Shown here piece after piece: positions 51,047 to 59,159 of a DNA stretch of 64,000 nt (its first letter is position 1; every line of letters starts with the position of its first letter). Under the pieces are notes generated by a model that saw only the letters and a list, made by a program, of their open reading frames with translations, was not told the origin of the DNA and ran no database searches. Source of the stretch: BD2-11 clade cluster bacterium bin43 (GTDB lineage: Bacteria > Gemmatimonadota > Gemmatimonadetes > Longimicrobiales > Gaopeijiaceae); the NCBI GenBank assembly GCA_002238605.1, contig MPMR01000006.1, positions 62,001 to 126,000 of the forward strand. Reading direction: 5' to 3'. A program made the translations under genes and the position numbers.

Positions 51047-51778
51047 ATGACCGAGATGGTGGACAGGTTCCACCGAAGCCTGGACGAGTTGGTCCAGGAA
51101 GCGGGGCGCCGGGGAATTCGGCAGGGAGCTCGATACGGGCGGCAGGCGGGTCAGGTGCTGCTCCTGCGACGACAGATTGCCCGGAAGTTCGGCGACGACA
51201 CGGCGGGCCAGCTGTACGGGCTGCTCAATGACCTGACCAGCCTGGACAACATCGACAGGGTCACCGACGCGCTGCTGGAATGCGGAACCGGCAAGGAGTT
51301 CATCGAGCGGGTGCAATTCTCGGCCGCGAGCCACGCATCCGACCGGCAATCAGCCGCTTCTCTGGCCGACACATCGCCGCTTGATGTCCCTGATGTCGGA
51401 AGGGTCCGGGATGTGGACGGCCGCACCCTCGCGCCCGGCCCCAGCGCGGTTCTCGGAACGATCCGCAGAGAATTGGGAATGGGCAAAGGCAGCACGATCT
51501 GGGCGGACTTATGGAGCAGGCAAAAGCCCAAGACGATGGAGGAGCTGGTGGACAAATTTCAGCGCGGTCTGGATGAGTTGTTCGAGCAGGGTGCGCGGGA
51601 GGGAGCCCGGCAGATCCTGCGCCGGCAGATCACCCGAAGATTCAGCGAGGATACGGCTGTACAGTTGTCCGGACTGCTCGCTACACTCACCGAACCCGAC
51701 AGGATCGACGAGGTGACCGACGCCTTGATCGAATGCGGCACGGGCGAGGAGTTCATCGAACGGGTGCGGATGGTCTGA
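51047..51778 (+). CDS. Tandem Rpn C-terminal domains in one frame (RpnS-like dimer)
   Basis: From ATG 51047 (GGGAGGAG 9 bases upstream) a 243-residue frame holds two C-terminal domains in tandem. The first reads MTEMVDRFHRSLDELVQEAG, LLLRRQIARKFGDDTAGQLY and DALLECGTGKEFIERVQ. The second, from about residue 164, reads MEELVDKFQRGLDELFEQGA, ILRRQITRRFSEDTAVQLSG and DALIECGTGEEFIERVRM. The linker is rearranged sequence. No catalytic part precedes it apart from a few codons (MDTMLELRDQPEELK), so it cannot be a nuclease. It diverges from the full-length Rpn gene. Confidence 0.65.
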   Translation: MTEMVDRFHRSLDELVQEAGRRGIRQGARYGRQAGQVLLLRRQIARKFGDDTAGQLYGLLNDLTSLDNIDRVTDALLECGTGKEFIERVQFSAASHASDRQSAASLADTSPLDVPDVGRVRDVDGRTLAPGPSAVLGTIRRELGMGKGSTIWADLWSRQKPKTMEELVDKFQRGLDELFEQGAREGARQILRRQITRRFSEDTAVQLSGLLATLTEPDRIDEVTDALIECGTGEEFIERVRMV

Positions 51779-51931
51779 ATCTCCAGCGTCCGCCGGATCC
51801 CGCAGACCTCTGGGTATTGCGTACCGCGTGAGGGGCGATCTCCATCTCGGGGCCGGTCTCCGAAGCAGGCCGCAAGTCGCTCACGAGCCGTTCGAGGGTC
51901 GCCCCGTACTCGCCAACGCCATGAACCGTCA

Positions 51932-51946
51932 AGTCATATTATGACT
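51932..51946. promoter_or_regulatory. Operator upstream of vapB-like antitoxin
   Basis: AGTCATA-T-TATGACT is a perfect 15-base inverted repeat. A related half-site ATGAGTCA follows at 51963-51970. It precedes the antitoxin start by about 40 bases and fits an autoregulated ribbon-helix-helix operator. Confidence 0.65.
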
Positions 51947-51986
51947 CAATACGAATCGAGTTATGAGTCACCCAAGGAAGACAACC

Positions 51987-52247
51987 GTGAAGCAACTCAC
52001 CGTCCGTGGCCTGGGAGACGAGCTGGCGCGGGCGATCCGGCGGCTTGCGAGCCGTGACGGCACATCGCTCAACCGGGCCGCAGTCAAGCTGATGCGTCGG
52101 GGCGCGGGGCTGGCAGAAGGACGGGACATGGATGTCGTCGGCTCGTCGCTCGACCACCTCATCGGGACCTGGAGTTCCGCAAAAGCGGAGGAGATCAACG
52201 AGGCGCTGCGACACTTCGAGGCCATCGACGAGAGCACGTGGGAATGA
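51987..52247 (+). CDS. VapB/FitA-like antitoxin
   Basis: An 86-residue protein starting with KQLTVRGLGDELARAIRRLA and GTSLNRAAVKLMRRGAG, a ribbon-helix-helix fold. I prefer the GTG at 51987 because AAGGAAG lies 6 bases upstream; an in-frame ATG at 51963 overlaps the operator region and has no site. The C-terminus (INEALRHFEAIDESTWE) would wrap the toxin. Its stop overlaps the start of a truncated vapC by 4 bases. Confidence 0.85.
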   Translation: MKQLTVRGLGDELARAIRRLASRDGTSLNRAAVKLMRRGAGLAEGRDMDVVGSSLDHLIGTWSSAKAEEINEALRHFEAIDESTWE

Positions 52248-52525
52248 GGGTGCTGCTCGACTCGGGCGCGTATTCGCAGCTCATGCAAGGGCGCGAGGAG
52301 GTGAGTCGGATCGTGCGCGACGCCGAGGAAGTTTTGCTCCCGGCGGTTGTGCTCGGCGAGCTTCTGTATGGTTTCCGCCACGGCTCACGCTACGAGCGCA
52401 ACGCTCGACAGATGCGCGCTTTCCTCGACAATCCGTACGTGTCATTCGTGCCGGTGGGAGCGAGGGCCCCCGAAAAGTGTGCGTTTTTCAATGGCCAGAA
52501 GTGTGCACTTTTCGGTGGCCATTGA
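52244..52525 (+). pseudogene. VapC (PIN toxin), C-terminally truncated
   Basis: The frame begins MRVLLDSGAYSQLMQGREEV with the first catalytic Asp (D6), keeps AEEVLLPAVVLGELLYGFRH with the conserved Glu, and is cut after FLDNPYVSFVPVGA. The last 20 codons run into IS21-like end sequence. The later acidic residues are lost, so the toxin should be inactive. The missing part is present in a relative at 35.9-36.2 kb. Confidence 0.85.
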
Positions 52526-52527
52526 CA
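52475..52527. mobile_element. IS21-like terminal repeats (solo end)
   Basis: Two 24-base direct units (52475-52498 and 52499-52522, about 20 of 24 identical) built on AAGTGTGC-TTTT-TGGCCA, followed by TTGACA. IS21-family ends commonly carry such multiple subterminal repeats and a TGTCA terminus. No istA or istB remains. The end lies exactly between the cut vapC and a cut P-loop kinase, so a deletion from an IS probably made this junction. Confidence 0.5.
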
Positions 52528-52535
52528 CGAGATCG

Positions 52536-52799
52536 AGCCAGACGACGGTATCGAGCCGTGCCCAGAGAGTCCGCTGAGAGAACTTCGTGTAGGAACCCGC
52601 GACGACCCAGCGCTCGCCCCGGGTCGCCTCGCGAATTCGGCGCTCCAACTCGTCGGGATCCGTCGCGTTGAGGCCGACCCATCCGGGTTGCCAGTTGATC
52701 GCGTCCAGCTCCACGAACGTCGCATCCAAGGCCTCCGCCAGCCTCGCCCCGAGTGTGCTCTTGCCCGATGTGCTGTTGCCGATGACGTGGATGCGCGTC
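52536..52799 (-). pseudogene. P-loop kinase fragment (second copy)
   Basis: About 264 bases nearly identical to 44,867-45,128. On the minus strand it encodes IHVIGNSTSGKSTLGARLAE through RLDTVVWLDL, lacking both ends of the protein. Its left edge meets the IS21-like end and its right edge meets the stop codon of the next minus-strand gene. Confidence 0.85.
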
Positions 52800-53523
52800 A
52801 ACGGACCTCCATCACCGCGCCCGCCTCGGGATCTCCCAATTGCTGACGCAGATGCCGCAGCGTCTCGGCGTAAAACCGCCTGAGCTCGTCTTCCCGTGCC
52901 CGAACGTCGCTCACCATTACACCAAGGTAGATGATCGGGCCAGGCTGGTCCGTGGCCGCGAAGAACTGCGGTTGGATGATCCCGGCGGAAACGATCCGAT
53001 CGTACTCGTGGAGCGATTCCTGAAGGGCGTACGTGAGGGAGAGCGTGGAGAGAATCGGCAAATCGAAGTGCCGCACGGCTTCGGTCACGCTGGCCAGCTC
53101 CCACGCCGTGCTCCTCAACGGCGTGAGCCCAAGTCCTTCGGGCAGTGCTCCGCTGACCGAGATTCTCTGGCGTTCGCCTCCTTCGGCAGCCCGCTGATTC
53201 TCGACGAGCCCCGGCAGGATCCGGTCGTGATAGGCCATGCGACGGTCGAGGGTTACCGTGTTCTCGGCGATTTCCGCGGCCAGGGCGTAGAGCGTCTCGT
53301 TGACGAGTTGGCGGTTGTCGATGTTCGTCATCCACTGATCGAAGCCGAGGGCGACGAGAACGCCAACCACGATAACCACGAACTCAAGCGCAAGACGGCC
53401 GAAGGGGATGCGACGGGTCGCGCGACCTCCGCCCAGGGCGCGGCCGGAGGAATCGGGAAGCTCGCTTTCCTCGATGGTCCCGCCGCGCGGTGTCTGCGTT
53501 TCCTGCGAACCGTCTTCCGGCAC
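52798..53523 (-). CDS. Single-span membrane protein of unknown function
   Basis: About 241 residues from a GTG at 53523. A short acidic, Pro-rich N-terminus leads to RRIPFGRLALEFVVIVVGVLVALGFDQWM, one membrane helix with the L-E-x-x-x-V-x-x-G-V-L-x-A-L pattern of DUF6090-like proteins. A helical periplasmic or cytoplasmic part follows (LVNETLYALAAEIAENTVTL, LREQLGDP-like end). The frame is open further upstream through an Rpn fragment, so the exact start is uncertain. It is divergent from the propeller gene. No function known. Confidence 0.65.
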   Translation of the reverse strand: MPEDGSQETQTPRGGTIEESELPDSSGRALGGGRATRRIPFGRLALEFVVIVVGVLVALGFDQWMTNIDNRQLVNETLYALAAEIAENTVTLDRRMAYHDRILPGLVENQRAAEGGERQRISVSGALPEGLGLTPLRSTAWELASVTEAVRHFDLPILSTLSLTYALQESLHEYDRIVSAGIIQPQFFAATDQPGPIIYLGVMVSDVRAREDELRRFYAETLRHLRQQLGDPEAGAVMEVR

Positions 53524-53549
53524 TAACTGCAAGCCTCTCGCCGTGTTGG

Positions 53550-53640
53550 GTGAGTCGGGAATTTGCCACGCCTCCGCGGCCCCCGCTACCCATGAATACA
53601 GCGCCTGGTTCAGCTCGGCGAACTCCGGCTCTCGAAACAT
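53550..53640 (-). pseudogene. Rpn-family internal fragment
   Basis: About 90 bases encode FREPEFAELNQALYSWVAGA and AEAWQIP, nearly the same as FQGPEFAELHQALHSWVAGA in the full-length Rpn protein. Both ends are cut. It lies between two unrelated divergent genes. Confidence 0.8.
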
Positions 53641-53668
53641 CGACGGCACAACCCGCAGGAGACGAACG

Positions 53669-54904
53669 ATGGTTTGGAAGACGACGCATGAGCGGACGAT
53701 GTATGCCACGGCCGTCGCGGCGGTGACGCTGTCCATCGCAGTACTCGCAGCGCCGGCTCGCCCGCTCGCCGCCCAGGAGGTAATCGAACTGCCGGCGGAA
53801 GACCTCCCGCTCGACGCCGACTTCGAGGAAATCTACCGGGTGGGGTCGCTGGACGGGGATGGCTGGGACACCTTCGGCCGCGTCGGCACGGTCGGCTTCG
53901 ACGGTTCCGGCAACCTCTACATCCTCGACACGGAAGCGGTGCGGATCAATGTCGTCGACCTGCAGGCCAGCCTGGTGCGGCAGTTCATGCGAGAGGGGCA
54001 AGGCCCCGGGGAGTTCGGAAGCAACACCGCGTCGGCGCTGGAGTTCGCCGTCATGGGGGACGGGCGGGTGACTGTCTACGACCCGGGACAAACGGGATTC
54101 ACCCTCTTCGGTGCCGACGGCCAATTCGAACGCATGGTCCGATTTTCAGGTGCGCAGTCGAGCGCGGCGATGATTGGCGGCATTCAGGCCTTCCCGGGAA
54201 TGGATCGAGTTCTCGCGACATCCGAGGTCACCTACCTGAGAATGACCGCGCCCGGTCCGGAGGACGAGCCGACGGACCCCTCGTTCCGGCCCGTCCTGAG
54301 CTATGATGTGGGAGGCGACGAGGTCCGCATCGATTCGGTTGCCGCGGGGTGGTGGCCTCCCGGTGATGCGGAGGGATTCAGGCCGCCGCTCCGGGCGGGC
54401 GCGCTGCCTGGCGGAACGGTCGTTTACACCGACTCTACCTCGTATGCGATCAAGTATGCCGGGCCGGAAGGCCGCGTGACCCGGGTCCTGACCCGTCCGT
54501 TCCAACCCCGCCCCGTGACGGGCCGCATCAGGGCCGCCGAGATCGAGCGGCGCCTGGAGCTGCTTGGCGACGTTCGCGGCGGCGACCCGATGCTACAGAG
54601 AATGAGCGAATTCCGTCGCCGCCGGATCGAGGCGATGGAGTTCTTCGACGAGATCCCCGTCGTGGTCGACCTGAGAACGAGCTGGGAAGGCACGATCTGG
54701 ATCCTTCACCGGGGTGACGGGGGCGCGGAGGGCAACCGCATCGACCTCATTTCGTCGGACGGACGCTACCTGGGCACCTTCCCCCCCGGCTCCACCGCGA
54801 TGCCTTCCGCCTTCGGCCCGAACGGCCTCGTGGCGTTCGTGGAGACGGATGACCTGGACGTGCCCTATGTGGCGGTAAAGCGCCTGCCGGAGGGGATACG
54901 CTGA
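53669..54904 (+). CDS. Secreted 6-bladed beta-propeller protein
   Basis: A 411-residue protein with a signal peptide ending RPLAAQEV. Blades include RVGTVGFDGSGNLYILDTEA, QFMREGQGPGEFGS, VTVYDPGQTGFTLFGADG and GTIWILHRGDG. The GEGQGPGEF-type motif links it with the lipoprotein at 46.4 kb. AGGAGA lies 9 bases before the ATG. It probably sits in the periplasm or outside the cell; ligand unknown. A small kinase remnant directly follows its stop. Confidence 0.82.
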   Translation: MVWKTTHERTMYATAVAAVTLSIAVLAAPARPLAAQEVIELPAEDLPLDADFEEIYRVGSLDGDGWDTFGRVGTVGFDGSGNLYILDTEAVRINVVDLQASLVRQFMREGQGPGEFGSNTASALEFAVMGDGRVTVYDPGQTGFTLFGADGQFERMVRFSGAQSSAAMIGGIQAFPGMDRVLATSEVTYLRMTAPGPEDEPTDPSFRPVLSYDVGGDEVRIDSVAAGWWPPGDAEGFRPPLRAGALPGGTVVYTDSTSYAIKYAGPEGRVTRVLTRPFQPRPVTGRIRAAEIERRLELLGDVRGGDPMLQRMSEFRRRRIEAMEFFDEIPVVVDLRTSWEGTIWILHRGDGGAEGNRIDLISSDGRYLGTFPPGSTAMPSAFGPNGLVAFVETDDLDVPYVAVKRLPEGIR

Positions 54905-54906
54905 TT

Positions 54907-54985
54907 CAGCCGCCAGCCTCGCCCCAAGCGTGCTCTTGCCCGATGCGCTGTTGCCGATGACGTGGATGCGGGCGCCGATCGTCGC
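54907..54985 (-). pseudogene. P-loop kinase remnant (third copy)
   Basis: About 75 bases encode RIHVIGNSASGKSTLGARLA on the minus strand, matching the Walker A region of the 44.6-45.2 kb kinase with a few changes. It begins 3 bases after the stop of the propeller gene. Confidence 0.8.
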
Positions 54986-55043
54986 GGTGGCGCTGCCCGG
55001 GGAAACGTGACCGTGAAGAAAGTTGCGCGCCGGCAACGAGAAT

Positions 55044-55262
55044 TCACTCGAATTCCGCACGGGGCAGCCCGGACTGCCGGATGATCGACCTCAGCGTCCC
55101 GATGCGTACCTCCCGGTGGTCTGGGACCGGAACAGTCACGGTGCTTGTCCCTTCCAGTTTCTGCATGACCACATGGCTGCCTCGCCTACGCACCTCGGCA
55201 AAGCCGTGGGAGGCGAGAATTCGGCAGACATCGCGTCCAGAAAGAACCCGCAGCCTACCCAA
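55044..55262 (-). CDS. hicA: HicA-type mRNA interferase toxin
   Basis: A 72-residue dsRBD-like toxin. LSGRDVCRILASHGFAEVRR and GSHVVMQ carry the catalytic His; VTVPVPDHREVRIGTLRSII is the usual end. HicA cleaves mRNA when free of HicB. It overlaps hicB by 8 bases and is translated after it. A 65-base remnant of the same pair is at 36.2 kb. Confidence 0.9.
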   Translation of the reverse strand: MGRLRVLSGRDVCRILASHGFAEVRRRGSHVVMQKLEGTSTVTVPVPDHREVRIGTLRSIIRQSGLPRAEFE

Positions 55263-55476
55263 CCGCGACTTCGATATGGGTCACGTAGACTTCGGTGCGC
55301 CAGCGGTTTGCAATTTCCTCAGCGGACGCCGTTTCGAAGAAGAGTGCGAGCGCTTCCTGGAGATTGGTCCGCGCCTCAGCTACGGTGTCTCCCTGACTGG
55401 CAACATCCACTTCCGGGCAAAGAGCAACATACCCGTTGCCCTCGCGTTCGACGATCGCGGTCAATTGCCTTCTCAT
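55255..55476 (-). CDS. hicB: HicB-type antitoxin
   Basis: A 73-residue antitoxin: LTAIVEREGNGYVALCPEVD and GDTVAEARTNLQEALALFFE, the HicB RNase-H-like half-fold. No C-terminal DNA-binding domain is present, so control of the operon may depend on another mechanism. GAGGAG lies 6 bases before the ATG. Order antitoxin-toxin is reversed compared with the classical hicAB. Confidence 0.9.
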   Translation of the reverse strand: MRRQLTAIVEREGNGYVALCPEVDVASQGDTVAEARTNLQEALALFFETASAEEIANRWRTEVYVTHIEVAVG

Positions 55477-55739
55477 CCTAACTCCTCTTCACGCTGTCTT
55501 GGCCAACAGCCGGTCTTGTAACCCATCGAAGGTGAGTAGGTCCGTCGATTCCAGCAACTAGGCAGATCGGCCGCGTATCGCTCGATTCCGGGAGCCAGCA
55601 GATGACGGGCTTCCCTGCGGTGATCCTCGGCCACGAACGTTCAGGTTCCCCATGCGAGCCTCATTGGGCAGTGTCGGAGTGATCTCAGGATGCTAGCGTA
55701 ATGCTTGCGCCAGGCCAATCCAGATTGCCCGGCGAACGA

Positions 55740-56531
55740 TCACCCGCCCGGAGTACGCTCGAGCGTCTCCAGCCAGCGGTAGCCGTATGCCGGAATGTGG
55801 GACGCCCCGGTCACGCCCTCGGGGAACATGTCGAACCGCTCGACGCGCAGGCGGTAGTTATACTCGTGCCCGGGCTGGAACCCGACGATCTCGCCGCGGT
55901 AGGGGGCGCCGTTGACGACCTTGCAGTACCCGGGACGGCCATCGTCGCACTCGACCCGGTGGCGGTCGACGGTGATCTCCACTTCCGTGCCCGCTGCCCG
56001 GGTTCTCGAGGTGACCTCGCTCAGCACGTACCGGCCGTCGCGATACAGGTCGGCATCGAGGACGTAGTGATCGCCGGCCTCGTACTCGAAGCTGGTGATC
56101 ATGTCGTCGTACAACTCGCCGTCCACGACCAGGCAGAAGTCATCGCCCTGGACGCAGGTTGCCCGCGTCGGAGCCAGCGACAGGGTTGCGGGGGTGGACG
56201 GTGCGGGGGTCTTCTCCAGTTGCTCCAGCAGACGGTAGGCGTACTGGCCGGCGTCCTGCGGCGGTTCACCCCCGTCCCAGGGATCGTACTTGCCGATTCG
56301 GAGACGATAGTCGTAGCCGGGCTCGTAATCGAATCCTTCGATTGGGTCGTAGAAGAGCCCGCCGTCGACCACCATGCACGACTGCGGGCCCACGCCGTAG
56401 CACCTGGCCAGGGTGGGGCCAACGGTCACCTCCCGTTCCTCCAGGTACTCGGGCCCGAGAAGGTCACAACCGACCAGGACCAGGGTGGCCAGACAGAAGG
56501 GAGCCAGGCTTCGGGTGCGCGTTCCAGTCAT
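55740..56531 (-). CDS. Lipoprotein with three DUF4377-like repeats
   Basis: A 263-residue lipoprotein (ATLVLVGC lipobox). Three units of about 75 residues share a Cys pair, V-V-D-G or V-V-N-G, I-x-G/S-F, E-P/A-G-x-x-Y and a hydrophobic strand: CYGVGPQSCMVVDGGLFYDP, CVQGDDFCLVVDGELYDDM and CDDGRPGYCKVVNGAPYRGE. This is the DUF4377 pattern, usually found as one copy in lipoproteins. The Cys pairs likely form disulfides. Role unknown. The 263 bases to its left (55,477-55,739) hold nothing recognisable. Confidence 0.78.
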   Translation of the reverse strand: MTGTRTRSLAPFCLATLVLVGCDLLGPEYLEEREVTVGPTLARCYGVGPQSCMVVDGGLFYDPIEGFDYEPGYDYRLRIGKYDPWDGGEPPQDAGQYAYRLLEQLEKTPAPSTPATLSLAPTRATCVQGDDFCLVVDGELYDDMITSFEYEAGDHYVLDADLYRDGRYVLSEVTSRTRAAGTEVEITVDRHRVECDDGRPGYCKVVNGAPYRGEIVGFQPGHEYNYRLRVERFDMFPEGVTGASHIPAYGYRWLETLERTPGG

Positions 56532-56773
56532 CCTTCGCTACGCTCGCTGGATCTCCTCGGTGGACGCCGTCTACTGCAGGTGTTGTTAACCCGTCGAAGA
56601 AGGGTGAGTTCGAAGATCCAGCCACCGGAATGGCATGCCTGCGAGCGCTCGTTCGGAGATAATGCTTCTGGAGTGCGGCCTCATCCTCTACTTTGCCGGG
56701 GCGAAGCAATCAAGGACGCGGATTGCGCGCATCGAGAGGTACATGCGCAAGATTCTCGATGGGAAGGGATTCC

Positions 56774-57913
56774 ATGACCGATAGGCCGGAGACAGGCATA
56801 CAGCGTCAACGCGGCCAGGCGCCGACAAGGGTGATTCCGGTGTTCGCTGTGGTACTTCTCACCGCGACCCTTATGGCCGCCGGATGCGAGGACCAGCCGC
56901 AGGCGATCACCGTCGTGTCATGGGGCGGTTCCTATGGCCGGGCCGTCGACGAGGGCGCCATCATCCCCTTCACCGAGGCGACCGGCATCCCGGTCAACGT
57001 CGAGGACTACAACGGGGGCCTCGCCGAGATCCGCGCCCAGGTGGACATCGGCAACATCCACTGGGATGTGGTCAGCCTGGAGATATCCGACGCGGTGCGC
57101 GCGTGTGACGAAGGGCTGCTGGAACCGATCGACATCAACGCATTGCCCCCCGGTCACGACGGCACGCCCGCCGCCGAGGACTTCGTCCCCGAGGCCCGGA
57201 CCACCTGCGGCGCCGGCTTCCTGTACGCGTCCACCGTGTACGCCTATAACGAGGCCTACATCCCCGGCGAAAAGCCTGCGACGATGGCCGACTTCTTCGA
57301 TCTGGAGAGGTTTCCGGGCCGGCGCGGGTTGCGGCGCGTTCCACAGGGCAATCTGGAGTTCGCGCTGCTCGCAGACGGAGTGCCGCGGGACCAGGTCTAC
57401 CCGGCTCTGGGCACGCCCGAAGGGCTCGAGCGCGCCTTCCGCAAGCTCGACACGATCAAGGACGAGGTGATCTGGTGGGAGGCCGGTGCCCAGCCGCAGC
57501 AGATGCTGGCCGACGGCGAAGTGGTGATGAGCACCGCATACAACGGGCGCGTCTTCAACGCACGGGTGCTGGAGGGCCAGCCGTTCGTGATCGTCTGGGA
57601 TGGCCAGCTGCTCGCCGTCGGCCAGATCGGGATCCTCCGGGGCACGCCGAGGCTGGAAGAGGCGCTGAGCTACGTGGGCTTCGCCACCGGCGCCGAGTCG
57701 CTGGCGCGGATCGCCAGTCGAATCACGTACTCGCCGACGCGCAGGTCCGGCATGCCGCTGGTGACGACCCACATACCGAGCGGTGTCGAGATCGGGCCGC
57801 ACATGCCGGCGACCCCCGCGAATGCCGCGCGCGCGCTGCTCTACGACTGGTCTTTCTGGGTCGACCACCAGGACGAGCTGAACGAACGGTTCAGCACCTG
57901 GCTGGCGCGTTAG
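56774..57913 (+). CDS. ABC transporter substrate-binding lipoprotein (PotD-like)
   Basis: A 379-residue periplasmic binding protein with a lipoprotein signal (LMAAGC). The fold type is that of spermidine/putrescine binding proteins: ITVVSWGGSYGRAVDEGAII, FTEATGIPVNVEDYNGGLAE, HWDVVSLEISDAV, TMADFFDLERFPG, VVMSTAYNGRVF. The start is the ATG at 56774 with GGAAGGG upstream. No permease or ATPase gene is adjacent in this window, so it is an orphan here. Its last 4 bases overlap the convergent gene. Confidence 0.88.
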   Translation: MTDRPETGIQRQRGQAPTRVIPVFAVVLLTATLMAAGCEDQPQAITVVSWGGSYGRAVDEGAIIPFTEATGIPVNVEDYNGGLAEIRAQVDIGNIHWDVVSLEISDAVRACDEGLLEPIDINALPPGHDGTPAAEDFVPEARTTCGAGFLYASTVYAYNEAYIPGEKPATMADFFDLERFPGRRGLRRVPQGNLEFALLADGVPRDQVYPALGTPEGLERAFRKLDTIKDEVIWWEAGAQPQQMLADGEVVMSTAYNGRVFNARVLEGQPFVIVWDGQLLAVGQIGILRGTPRLEEALSYVGFATGAESLARIASRITYSPTRRSGMPLVTTHIPSGVEIGPHMPATPANAARALLYDWSFWVDHQDELNERFSTWLAR

Positions 57914-59058
57914 GGAGAACGCAGCACCTCCCACTCCACGCCCTCGAACTGGCGCACGAAGTCGGGGCCGTACGCCGAGGACGGCGTCTGATATCCGGTC
58001 TTGCAGTCGCCCTTCAGCGTTCGCACGCCGATGGCCACCAGGGCCTTCGCGGTGAACCCGTAGGGATCGGGAACGCGCATGCGGGCGGCGGCGCGCCGGC
58101 CCCGGGCATCCTCGATTTCAGCCACCAGAATCCCGTCGCTCGTCCTGCGATGCGCGTCACTCGGTCCCGGTGGTCCGCGGTCGATCCATCTGCACAGAAG
58201 GGCCTGCGCTGTCCGCCCGGCGAGAAGCCAGCCGAACCACCGGCTCAGCCGCATCAGCCGCGGAAGTTTTCTTCCCGCGCGATAATAGGTCTCGATATTC
58301 TCGATACCGGTCGACCACCAGGCCGTCGATACATCCGCCAGTGGGGTCACGAGAGCTGCGGCCGGCCCGCGCCCGAAGTCGAACTCGTGACGAATGCTGC
58401 CCGCGGGGACCCGGGTGACGCGACCATCCTGCCGAATGCGCATCGCGTTTATGCCCTCCAGCGCCGTCTTCATCGTGCCGCGCGAGGCGCCGGAGCGGAC
58501 CAGCAGACCCAGCCGCAGAACGCGTCCCCCGGGATGGCGCGCGGCCAGATCGGCGATCAGGCAGTCGCTCGGCACCACATCGAAGCCGGCGGCGGGCAGC
58601 GCCATGATTCCCGCCTCCCTCGCATCCGCGTCCCGGGCGGCCAGCGCTTCGCAGACGGCAATCTCGCCGGTGATGTCCACGTAGTGCGTGCCGGTCCTGA
58701 GACAGGCCTCGAACATCGGTGCCGCGGTCCGCGAGAAGGGCCCGGCGCAGTGCAGCACTACATCGATATCCCGCAGGGCCGCCGCGACCCCCGCCGGTTC
58801 GTCCAGGCTGAACGCCCGCGTCTCGAGCGGCGCGCTCCGGGCTTCCCGGTCCGCCGCCGGTTCCGAGCGGTCGGGTAGGGCGCCGCGGGTTCCGCCGGCA
58901 GCCGCGCTGAAGGAATCGGCGACGGCGCCGAGTTTCGCGGCATCGCGGCCGGCGAGCACGGGCCGCACGCCGGCTTCGACCGCTTCCGCCACCACCAGCC
59001 GGCCGGTGTATCCGGTCGCGCCGTAGATCATCAGCTTGCGTTCGCGCATGTATGACAC
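57910..59058 (-). CDS. Saccharopine dehydrogenase-like / trans-acting enoyl reductase family protein
   Basis: A 382-residue NAD(P)-binding protein: MIYGATGYTGRLVVAEAVEA (Rossmann motif), VLHCAGPFSRTAAPMFEACL, THYVDITGEI, GIMALPAAGFDVVPSDC. This matches the saccharopine-dehydrogenase-like group that contains mycobacterial trans-acting enoyl reductases. A loop of about 25 residues rich in Ala/Arg is inserted after residue 50. The substrate is unknown. It meets the ABC protein gene tail to tail. Confidence 0.85.
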   Translation of the reverse strand: MSYMRERKLMIYGATGYTGRLVVAEAVEAGVRPVLAGRDAAKLGAVADSFSAAAGGTRGALPDRSEPAADREARSAPLETRAFSLDEPAGVAAALRDIDVVLHCAGPFSRTAAPMFEACLRTGTHYVDITGEIAVCEALAARDADAREAGIMALPAAGFDVVPSDCLIADLAARHPGGRVLRLGLLVRSGASRGTMKTALEGINAMRIRQDGRVTRVPAGSIRHEFDFGRGPAAALVTPLADVSTAWWSTGIENIETYYRAGRKLPRLMRLSRWFGWLLAGRTAQALLCRWIDRGPPGPSDAHRRTSDGILVAEIEDARGRRAAARMRVPDPYGFTAKALVAIGVRTLKGDCKTGYQTPSSAYGPDFVRQFEGVEWEVLRSP

Positions 59059-59159
59059 GAGACGACTCCTCCGGCCCGGCTACTACTGGGGATGATGGTT
59101 TTCGGGAAACGCGTGCCATCCGCGCAGGTAACGAACGGTAACAACACTCCGGCGGCCGG

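Noticed and set aside
33618-55476. Integron cassette array as explanation for the many small genes
   Set aside because: Genes lie on both strands and many are fragments. I found no attC-like hairpins between them and no integrase gene.
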